The notes below the pieces were generated by a model. It made no database searches, was not told the DNA's origin, and worked only from the letters and a program-made list of their open reading frames with translations. From positions 1-39,792 of the forward strand of contig CAKZOK010000164.1 in assembly GCA_937136415.1 (NCBI GenBank): DNA of 39,792 nt. Reading direction: 5' to 3'. This stretch comes from an uncultured Cytophagales bacterium. GTDB lineage: Bacteria; Bacteroidota; Bacteroidia; Cytophagales; Bernardetiaceae. How positions within the stretch are numbered: the first letter of the stretch is position 1; the number at the start of each line of letters is the position of its first letter. Both the position numbers and the translations under genes were made by a program. Shown here piece after piece: positions 33,563 to 39,792 of the stretch.

Positions 33563-33668
33563 AACTATCAAAATTTTTAATTGACTGATATTTAATGGTT
33601 TGTGTATCTAATCTGTAATTTTTAATTCGTAATTGCTCCTAAGAATTACGTATTTCTACAAATTTGTT

Positions 33669-33676
33669 TAGATTTG
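33669..33676 (+). promoter_or_regulatory. candidate -7 box TAGATTTG
   Basis: This matches TAnnTTTG 39 bases before ATG 33716. It overlaps the earlier possible TTG start (33674) and so supports the later ATG. Confidence 0.5.
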
Positions 33677-33715
33677 CAGTCTATTCGAAATTATTTATTG
33701 AATCATATTCATTTT

Positions 33716-34450
33716 ATGCAGTCACAAGAAATTCCAGTATCTTACAATGAGGCATGTAACGCCTACGAAACTAGAAAGTATGATATTGCTTTAGAAAAGT
33801 TAGAAATTACGTTAAAAGAAAACCCAAATTTTGCACCTGCTTTTTATATAAAAGGGCTTGTTTATATGCAACTTCAAGATTGGAGAAATGCTTTTGATAA
33901 TTTTAAAACCTACTCACAAATAACTCCTGAAAAAGGTGATACGTATTTGAATATGGGAACAGCAATGCTCAATATGAAGCAGCCTAGAACGGCAATTTCT
34001 TATTTTGATTTTGCGCTTTCATTAAGAATGACTGAAAACAGACCCGAACGAGTACACCTAAATAAAGCTCTAGCATTTAGGCAAATAAACGAAAATCAAA
34101 AAGCAAAGGAATCTTTTGAAGCAGCTCTAAAAATACACCCTCATTTTGATGATGCCTTGTTAGAAATGGCAAAATTGCAATTAGATTTGGACAACAATCA
34201 AGAAGCTGCAAAGTATTATCAACGAGTAATAGATTTGCCAAAACAAAAAAGAAACTTTCCCCTGTGGGAAGCGTGGGTAGGATTAGCAATTACACAAACG
34301 GAAGAAAAAAAGTTTTCAAAAGCTCTTATTTCTATAGAAGAATCTATCGAACTAAATCCAAATACAATAGGCTTTTTCAAAACATCAGAGGCTTTTAATC
34401 TTTTGAGAGAAAGTGAATATAATGATGATTTTGAAACAATATTAGGCTAA
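33716..34450 (+). CDS. TPR repeat protein
   Basis: A 244-residue soluble protein made of about six tetratricopeptide repeats (for example APAFYIKGLVYMQLQDWRNA and DDALLEMAKLQLDLDNNQEA). There is no signal peptide when started at 33716. TPR proteins act as binding scaffolds; the partner cannot be told. It stands between the aspartate kinase and a small helical protein, each apparently separately transcribed. Confidence 0.85.
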   Translation: MQSQEIPVSYNEACNAYETRKYDIALEKLEITLKENPNFAPAFYIKGLVYMQLQDWRNAFDNFKTYSQITPEKGDTYLNMGTAMLNMKQPRTAISYFDFALSLRMTENRPERVHLNKALAFRQINENQKAKESFEAALKIHPHFDDALLEMAKLQLDLDNNQEAAKYYQRVIDLPKQKRNFPLWEAWVGLAITQTEEKKFSKALISIEESIELNPNTIGFFKTSEAFNLLRESEYNDDFETILG

Positions 34451-34490
34451 TTTCTAATCTTAAACAAATAGAAATACTAGACCAGAATTT

Positions 34491-34555
34491 AAGTTGTAGT
34501 GCAATATATTGTTGGTTTTTATGACAAATTATAAGCTATATTGCATTACAGTTTA
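34491..34555. repeat. family C palindrome, solo copy
   Basis: AAGTTGTAGTGCAATATA (34491-34508) pairs with TATATTGCATTACAGTTT (34538-34555) with three mismatches. AGTTGTAGTGCAA resembles the inner arm AGTTGCAGCGCAA of the nested element at 1505 (two transitions). Confidence 0.65.
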
Positions 34556-34692
34556 ATCTTTTTTTAGAAGTCAAACTGCAAGAACGAAAGCGAGAGTGTT
34601 TTATCATTTTTTAATAAAAAAAACAATTTTGAAAAAAACTCGTTTAAAATAATGAAAGGACACATTTTTTAACCTATAAATTTTTTTATAAA

Positions 34693-35028
34693 ATGGCTCA
34701 AGAAAAAATAAAAAACAAAAATACACTCAAGGCAATAAACTCTACCGTAAATACAATAGAGTCAGTAGTTCGTTTTCTTCCAGGTGATTTGCATCACCAA
34801 CCTATGTATGAAGCGAGCTTTGGAGGAGTTGCAGCTATAATAGGAGGGCTTTCTATGGGGCAAGCTATCATCAGAAAAGACGCTTTTAAGCAAGGAAATC
34901 GCCTTAATACAGCAATTATTGTTACGCTAGGAATTGCAAGTGTATTGCAAGGAATGAAAAAAATCAAACAAGCCTATGCAAAACAAACAGGACAATATGA
35001 TTTAGTTGCAGAAGAAATGACAAGCTAA
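34693..35028 (+). CDS. small protein with two hydrophobic Gly-rich helices, unknown
   Basis: A 111-residue protein. The polar N-terminus (AQEKIKNKNTLKAINST) is followed by two weakly hydrophobic, glycine-rich helices (FGGVAAIIGGLSMGQAII and NTAIIVTLGIASVLQGM) and a polar tail. It has no signal peptide. It could be a small membrane-associated protein. No family is recognised. ATG start and a downstream terminator support expression. Confidence 0.6.
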   Translation: MAQEKIKNKNTLKAINSTVNTIESVVRFLPGDLHHQPMYEASFGGVAAIIGGLSMGQAIIRKDAFKQGNRLNTAIIVTLGIASVLQGMKKIKQAYAKQTGQYDLVAEEMTS

Positions 35029-35060
35029 CTCTTAATGACATTATTTTTGTCTAAAGAAAT

Positions 35061-35098
35061 CTTATCTATTAATGGACAATAATGGATAAGGTTTTTTT
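35061..35098 (+). terminator. intrinsic terminator
   Basis: CTTATCTATT and AATGGATAAG pair (one G-U) around AATGGACAAT, followed by GTTTTTTT, 33 bases after the small-protein stop. Confidence 0.7.
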
Positions 35099-35488
35099 AT
35101 ATCAAAGAATTTTTAAATTATTCAAATTCAAAATTTAACATAGTATTTGTGCTTATTTTTTCTTTTTTTACAAGTGATAGCATAATTTTTGTGTATTTTT
35201 GTGAGATAATACTTCTATTTTTTACTTCTACTTAAAATAAATTTATTCAAAATAAAATAATTTTGAAAAGGAAGATAAAATTTTTTGACTTTTTTTGAGT
35301 TTATTTAGTATAGATAGTTCACTAATAACAATTTATATCTTAATGAAATTTTGAAAATACAAAATTATTTTTCAAATTTAATCATTCAAAGATGTCTTTA
35401 TCAAATTTGATACTCTAAAAATAGCTCTATACATTTGCTCTGTTATGGATTTTAATTAAACTATGACTTGCCTTAAAAACTTGTTTCT
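35099..35488 (+). other. AT-rich leader region before the first DUF6089 gene
   Basis: This holds 390 bases with no gene. A TATTTTTG box at 35194-35201 fits TAnnTTTG but has no -33 partner. If used, it would give a leader of about 280 bases. No riboswitch or repeat is recognised. Confidence 0.35.
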
Positions 35489-36649
35489 ATGAAAAAAATT
35501 CTTTTTACATTTTTATTTACCTTACTAGGCGTAGCTTTTTTAGCAACTGAAGAAGTGCAAGCACAAGTAGGAAATAAATATTATTACAAAAAAACAACTC
35601 CTCGAAGAGGGCCTCACAATCATCAATGGGTTTGGACAAAACGTCGACAATATGTAAGTATTGGCTTGAATGTCAATGCCATGAATTATTTTGGAGATAT
35701 TGTTCCAAAACCTAATTTTTGGAGTACAGATTTGCGTTTTACTCGCCCAAATATTGGTATTTTTGTTGAGAAAAAATTTAGACCTCAATTTTCAGCTCGT
35801 TTGGGACTAAACTGGGGACGACTACTAAGCTATGATGAAAAAACTGCAAGTCCAACAGACGAGCATGATTTTTTCCGTTATATCCGTAATGCTCACTTTA
35901 GAAATGATGTCTTTGAACTCAACGCTACTTTTCGTTGGGATTTGATGAGCAGCGAATTATTAAATAAAGAATTTTATCAACGTCCAAAAAAGTTTGTTCC
36001 TTATGTAACAGGTGGATTGGCAGTGTTTTATCATGCGCCTAAAGCAAAAGCACCAGCTACCAAAATTGGTGGAGGTGACCCAGATTGGGGAGTTGATGAA
36101 TGGACTGACTTGCAATCACTCGGAACAGAAGGGCAAGGACGTGGAAGCTATACAAAATATTTGGCAAACGGAGATTCTGTAACTAGAGATTTAGGAAAAA
36201 AATACTCTAAAGTACAAATTGCTATTCCTGTTGGTTTTGGTATTCGTAAAAAATTATCTAATCGTATAGATATTGCATTCGAATTTTCTTATCGTTTCCT
36301 TCTTACAGATTATTTAGATGATGTAAGCCGTGATTATGTAGATTTAGGAGTTTTTGAAGATGATGAGCTTGCAAAAGCATTTCATGACCGTTCTTTAGAA
36401 GGAGATAGAGCCGAAGTATTAGCCGAAATGGCTGGTGATGGGCAGCTTCATAGATTGCTAAATAGTTATACTTATACTGGAGTAGATGGGAAAGTTTATA
36501 ATACCTACGATGGTTTTGGAAGTGACCCATACATAGACCCAAGTATTCGTGGAAACCAAAAAGATAATGATGTTTATATGCTTACAGGATTTCATTTAAT
36601 TTATATTATTCCTCCTCATGGAGTGCGTTGTCCTGTTCGTTTTAAATAA
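35489..36649 (+). CDS. DUF6089-type outer-membrane beta-barrel protein (PorG-like?)
   Basis: A 386-residue exported protein (signal peptide about 1-25, ending VQAQ) with alternating beta strands of an outer-membrane barrel. The family segments are VNAMNYFGDIVPKPNF, TRPNIGIFVEKKFRPQFSAR and LGLNWGRLLSYDE. It ends GVRCPVRFK. DUF6089 includes PorG of the type IX secretion system, so such a role is possible but not shown. A large insert at about residues 190-235 and an acidic segment (about 290-350) look like extracellular loops. A related gene follows 186 bases downstream, after a terminator. Confidence 0.75.
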   Translation: MKKILFTFLFTLLGVAFLATEEVQAQVGNKYYYKKTTPRRGPHNHQWVWTKRRQYVSIGLNVNAMNYFGDIVPKPNFWSTDLRFTRPNIGIFVEKKFRPQFSARLGLNWGRLLSYDEKTASPTDEHDFFRYIRNAHFRNDVFELNATFRWDLMSSELLNKEFYQRPKKFVPYVTGGLAVFYHAPKAKAPATKIGGGDPDWGVDEWTDLQSLGTEGQGRGSYTKYLANGDSVTRDLGKKYSKVQIAIPVGFGIRKKLSNRIDIAFEFSYRFLLTDYLDDVSRDYVDLGVFEDDELAKAFHDRSLEGDRAEVLAEMAGDGQLHRLLNSYTYTGVDGKVYNTYDGFGSDPYIDPSIRGNQKDNDVYMLTGFHLIYIIPPHGVRCPVRFK

Positions 36650-36680
36650 AAATAAATAAGATTAAAAGAATATTTTTTCA

Positions 36681-36717
36681 AAAGTGTACGAGGATTTTAT
36701 TCTTGTACACTTTTTTT
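36681..36717 (+). terminator. intrinsic terminator between the DUF6089 genes
   Basis: AGTGTACGAG and CTTGTACACT pair (one G-U) around GATTTTATT, followed by a T-run. It separates the two barrel genes into two transcripts. Confidence 0.8.
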
Positions 36718-36750
36718 GTGAGATTAATGGTTATTTCTAGTAAATGGCTG

Positions 36751-36758
36751 TAAATTTG
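36751..36758 (+). promoter_or_regulatory. candidate -7 box TAAATTTG
   Basis: This matches TAnnTTTG 78 bases before ATG 36836 of the second barrel gene and after the terminator, as expected for its own promoter. Confidence 0.45.
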
Positions 36759-36835
36759 TCAATGTAAAAATAAAATTCTTGTTAAAAAGCATTTTAATCA
36801 ATCAAAGAAATAAAAAATTATTATCAATAGATATT

Positions 36836-37543
36836 ATGTTGGCTACAAATTATAAATCAATTTTTCTAGTATTATTTTTTGTCTTATCTTCTACTTTTTC
36901 TAAAGCTCAAGATGTGGAGTTTGGTTTTGGAGCAGGTGTTACTAATTATACAGGAGATATTTCTCCTTCGTACAAACTCAAAAATAGCCGTCCAGCAGGA
37001 GAGTTTTTTGTTCGTCTTAATCCCACTCCTGCTTTATCAGTTCGTTTTGGAGCAATGTTAGGAATAATAAGAGCGGATGAAACAAAATCAAAAGAGCCAT
37101 TTTATCAACAAAGGGCAGCTAAGTTTACAGGAAATATATATGAAGCATCGGCAAGAGTAGAATATAATTTTAGAGATTATAGAGCTATGAGCGAGCTAAA
37201 TCGCCTTTCTCCCTATATTTTTTTAGGAGGTTCAGTGGCACATATTTCGATAAATAGCAATTATTTTGATAATCAACCAAAGGCATTAGAATTTTCTTTG
37301 CCTGTTGGAGTAGGTATAAAATATATGCTGGCACACAGTTATAATTTAGGGTTTGAGTTTGGAGCTAGACCTACTTTTACAGATGCTATTGATGGAATGG
37401 TGCAAGATGGTAGCAATGAGGAGATAAGCTCTGTTGGAAAGTTTCAGATGACTAATTTATTTACGAAAGATATGTATTATTATACAGGAATTTCACTTAG
37501 TTTTACTATAAATAGAGTAATCTGCCCAACGCAGTTTAGATAA
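36836..37543 (+). CDS. DUF6089-type outer-membrane beta-barrel protein, second copy
   Basis: A 235-residue protein. ATG 36836 gives a proper signal peptide (MLATNYKSIFLVLFFVLSST, cut after SKAQ); the frame opens 19 codons earlier at a TTG, which I reject. VEFGFGAGVTNYTGDISPSY and RPAGEFFVRLNPTPALSVRF line up with the first barrel's GDIVPKP and RPNIGIF segments. It ends INRVICPTQFR, matching the first gene's terminal C-P-x-x-F-K/R. It lacks the big inserts of the first copy. The two are paralogues, and this shorter one is nearer to the usual family length. Confidence 0.75.
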   Translation: MLATNYKSIFLVLFFVLSSTFSKAQDVEFGFGAGVTNYTGDISPSYKLKNSRPAGEFFVRLNPTPALSVRFGAMLGIIRADETKSKEPFYQQRAAKFTGNIYEASARVEYNFRDYRAMSELNRLSPYIFLGGSVAHISINSNYFDNQPKALEFSLPVGVGIKYMLAHSYNLGFEFGARPTFTDAIDGMVQDGSNEEISSVGKFQMTNLFTKDMYYYTGISLSFTINRVICPTQFR

Positions 37544-37601
37544 TTTTTTAAGACTAAAAAGCAAAGAAATCTAAAAAAATATCAAATAAAATGAATTTTG
37601 A

Positions 37602-37633
37602 TTTGAATTTGCTACTTAGGCTCGTTATTTTTG
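37602..37633 (+). promoter_or_regulatory. promoter TTTG-N20-TATTTTTG for prs
   Basis: TTTG at 37602-37605 and TATTTTTG at 37626-37633 have ideal spacing for the Bacteroidota housekeeping promoter. The ATG of prs follows 37 bases later. Confidence 0.7.
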
Positions 37634-37670
37634 TCTTAAATCATTTTCTATACTTCTTGTTCCTACTTTT

Positions 37671-38597
37671 ATGAATTCTGTAAAAATCTTTGCTGGTTCT
37701 GCCTCTTTTTATTTAGCCGAAAAAATTGCACATTCCTACGGAAAACCTCTCGGACAACACAATGTTCAAATTTTTAGTGATGGCGAAATGTGTCCTAATT
37801 ATAGTGAATCTATTCGTGGCGCAGATGTTTTTATTATTCAATCTACTTTTCCTCCCGCTGACAATTTGATGGAGCTTTTGTTGATGATTGATGCTGCAAA
37901 ACGTGCTTCGGCTGGTTCGGTTACAGTGGTAATGCCTTATTTTGGATATGCTCGTCAAGATAGAAAAGACAAACCACGTGTGGCTATTGGAGCAAAACTG
38001 GTGGCTAATCTTATTTCTGCTGCTGGTGCAACTCGCATCATGACCTGTGATTTGCATGCAGGACAAATTCAAGGTTTTTTTGATATTCCTGTTGATCATC
38101 TTTACGCAACAGCAATTTTTATTCCCTATATCAAATCATTAAATATCGAAAATTTGGTATTTGCTTCTCCTGATGTGGGAGGAGTAGCTAGAGCTAGAAG
38201 TTATGCTGCTCAGTTTCATGCTGATATGGTTGTTTGTGATAAACACCGAAAAAGAGCCAATGAAATTGCTTCTATGCAGGTTATTGGAGATGTTGAAGGT
38301 GCAAATGTAATTATTGTAGATGACTTGATAGATACAGCAGGAACAATTTCGAAGGCTGCACAAGTATTGCTTGATAATGGTGCTGTTTCGGTTCGTGCTA
38401 TTGCAACGCACCCTGTTTTGTCTGGAAAAGCGTATGAAAATATCAATAATTCTCCTCTTTTAGAACTTGCTGTAATGGATACAATTCCGTTGAAAGAAAA
38501 ATCGGATAAAATAAAAGTATTATCTGTTGCTGATTTGTTTGCAAAAGCAATTCGCAAAATTCACGACCAAGAGTCTATTAGTACACTCTTTATATAA
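37671..38597 (+). CDS. prs: ribose-phosphate pyrophosphokinase
   Basis: A 308-residue enzyme making PRPP from ribose 5-phosphate and ATP for nucleotide, His and Trp synthesis. Conserved segments are VQIFSDGEMCPNYSESIRGA, MPYFGYARQDRKDKPRVAI (ATP loop), TCDLHAGQIQGFFDIPVDHL and the PRPP-binding VIIVDDLIDTAGTI. Full length, class I. It has its own promoter and is followed by a MITE-like element instead of an ordinary terminator. Confidence 0.95.
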   Translation: MNSVKIFAGSASFYLAEKIAHSYGKPLGQHNVQIFSDGEMCPNYSESIRGADVFIIQSTFPPADNLMELLLMIDAAKRASAGSVTVVMPYFGYARQDRKDKPRVAIGAKLVANLISAAGATRIMTCDLHAGQIQGFFDIPVDHLYATAIFIPYIKSLNIENLVFASPDVGGVARARSYAAQFHADMVVCDKHRKRANEIASMQVIGDVEGANVIIVDDLIDTAGTISKAAQVLLDNGAVSVRAIATHPVLSGKAYENINNSPLLELAVMDTIPLKEKSDKIKVLSVADLFAKAIRKIHDQESISTLFI

Positions 38598-38620
38598 AAT
38601 AAAGTGAATAATTATAATGC

Positions 38621-38814
38621 TGTTATTCCCCACCCTAAAAATGAATTTTTTGGTTATTTATAAATAGCACTAAATTAAATATAAATATTCAAATTTGTAG
38701 TTTGAATCATTTTTGGTGTACTGCTAATTACATTATTTTTTTACTATTAAAAAGTGTAATTAGTTAGAATAATTAATTTAAATACCGTTTTTTTGAATTT
38801 AGGGTGGGAATGAC
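38621..38814. mobile_element. MITE-like element with terminal and internal inverted repeats (family H)
   Basis: The ends TGTTATTCCCCACCCTAAA and TTTAGGGTGGGAATGACA are inverted with two differences, and weaker pairing continues inward. Near the centre, CTAATTACATTATTTTTT pairs with AAAAAGTGTAATTAG (38724-38763). The element is 194 bases long with no ORF. ATAATGC (left) and ATAATAC (right) near the edges could be an imperfect target duplication. Confidence 0.6.
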
Positions 38815-39154
38815 AGATAATACCTAAAAACCTCCTTCTTTTCTAGCTTTTTAGCCTTGATAAGAAGGAGATTTATGTATTAGAAATTAAAATTTTTAGA
38901 GTATTTCTGCAGTAAAATAGGAAACCAAATTTACCCTTCCCAAAATAATTTAGTTTTTCAGATTCTTTAGCGCAATATAAATATTTTGTGTTTTATTATA
39001 GTCAGTACTATTATGTATGACCAAATAAAAATAGAAAATATTTTGTAGAAAGATAAAATTGCTAAAAAATTAGATGAACTTATATTAATTTTTTAAGAAG
39101 GGTAATTGACAAATGAAATAATACTAAAATAGTTTTGAGTAGAAACTCAATTTT
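38815..39154. other. gap with one hairpin
   Basis: CTCCTTCTT and AAGAAGGAG form a nine-base-pair stem at about 38832-38870. It may be a terminator for prs read-through or a small palindrome. The remaining 280 bases are AT-rich with no gene or repeat recognised. Confidence 0.4.
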
Positions 39155-39487
39155 CTAATAAGGAATTAAGTTGAATTTCAAAACTACGTCCTCAGCATAT
39201 TCTTCACCACTTTCAAGCATATCAACATCATCTTTTTCATAATTACCTAAAAGATAATACTGCGCATACATTAAAGTTGATAAATGTCCTGCATCCATAA
39301 AAAAGCGATCTCTAAAAGCCCATGTCATATCCGATGGATCGAAATTAAAGAACTCTGAGTATAAAATATGCATAAAATCTGCACCTCCCATTGGCCCTCC
39401 AGGATGTCCAGAATTTGCTTTTTCTACCATCGCTACAGCTAATGCTCTTATATTATCGGCCGATTGTTGATCTAATTTTTTGTTCAT
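39155..39487 (-). pseudogene. truncated transketolase N-terminus with foreign tail
   Basis: Residues 1-87 of this 110-residue frame are a good transketolase N-terminus: ADNIRALAVAMVEKANSGHP, GGPMGGADFMHILYSEF, NFDPSDMTWAFRDRFF, MDAGHLSTLMYAQYYLLGNY. Normal proteins have about 660-680 residues; this one stops shortly after. From about residue 90 the sequence (ESGEEYAEDVVLKFNLIPY) no longer looks like transketolase and then stops. It lacks the thiamine-diphosphate and pyrimidine-binding parts and cannot be an active enzyme. It looks like a remnant joined to other coding sequence by a deletion. A working copy elsewhere in the genome is assumed. Confidence 0.8.
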
Positions 39488-39792
39488 TTTTAATTATGGT
39501 TATTTTTTTAATAGTTTATTCTACTAGCTGAATTACTATTGCTTTTAAGTCAGTTAAAATAATTAGAAATATTATTGACAAAACTTTTGTAAATCACTAC
39601 AGAAAATTACATTTGCAAATATATAATAAAAAAATCATAAGTGTACAAAAAACACTTATGATTTTTTTATTGCTAAACGCTTAAGCAAATTAATTAAAGC
39701 TTATCATAACGAGAGCTTACTATTTTTAATACTTCTTACATAAAAACTTAAGCAATCCACTAAGGTTTAGATTCTTTTCTTGTAGAAATAAC
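39488..39792. other. right-edge gap with terminator and possible end of another gene
   Basis: This is AT-rich. It holds the hairpin at 39628-39669. A minus-strand frame enters from the right edge and stops near 39726 (about 22 codons, ending GLLKFLCKKY). It could be the end of a gene outside the window, but it is too short to judge. Confidence 0.3.
39628..39669. terminator. bidirectional terminator
   Basis: The perfect arms AAAAAAATCATAAGTG and CACTTATGATTTTTTT are separated by nine bases. A minus-strand promoter-like pair (TTTG in its loop region at 39646-39649 and TATATTTG at 39616-39623) lies across and beside it, possibly for the transketolase remnant. Confidence 0.8.

Noticed and set aside
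39726..39792. C-terminal end of a minus-strand gene entering from the right edge
   Set aside because: Only about 22 codons are visible, without a recognisable motif.

Overview
The window is AT-rich chromosomal DNA from a member of the Bacteroidota, most likely a marine or freshwater Cytophagales bacterium. A Bernardetia/Flexibacter-like genome would fit, but I have no search to confirm that. The evidence is the protein families (DUF6089 barrels, DUF4920 lipoprotein, Bat-type VWA protein, Rpn nuclease, DUF6728-like protein, PadR/PspC pair), the near absence of Shine-Dalgarno sequences, and several TTTG / TAnnTTTG promoters of the Bacteroidota type. Most genes are housekeeping. No tRNA, rRNA, CRISPR array or prophage was seen.

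Layout. 1-2100: end of a DUF819 membrane protein (apparently frameshifted), small membrane or secreted proteins, and a transglutaminase-like protein. 2101-5382 (minus): Rieske protein, DUF4920 lipoprotein, a decayed DUF1016/YhcG fragment and an RqcH/NFACT protein. 5824-7542 (minus): secreted TPR-caspase. 7838-12266 (plus): ornithine aminotransferase, a palindrome cluster with a Y1 (IS200/RAYT-like) transposase, and a double-parvulin lipoprotein. 12526-14629 (minus): two Bat-type genes. 14864-18795 (plus): two small envelope proteins, MurE, a DUF3592 protein and a lipoprotein. 18851-21267 (minus): hslV, lptB, an orphan MNT nucleotidyltransferase and gmhA. 21504-23911 (plus): a LolD/MacB-type ATPase, a DUF6728-like protein and hemW. 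24016-28183 (minus): an S41 protease fused to a cysteine-less thioredoxin fold, and a padR-pspC unit. 28437-38597 (plus): coiled-coil protein, fumC, Rpn nuclease, aspartate kinase, TPR protein, two DUF6089 barrels and prs. 38598-39792: a MITE-like element and a transketolase remnant.

The most unusual content lies between, and in one case inside, the genes. There are about nine families of short palindromes, many in gaps between convergent genes. Two have another palindrome nested inside them (1472-1608 and 23912-24013), and solo relatives of the nested parts occur elsewhere in the window. One family is embedded in frame in hemW, where two hairpins lie in an extra segment of about 40 codons. 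Another family (three direct copies and one inverted) sits directly upstream of the single Y1 transposase, a REP/RAYT-like arrangement. Together they look like an active ecology of small mobile palindromes that supply terminators, leader hairpins and even protein segments. All repeats were found by eye, and their genome-wide copy number is unknown.
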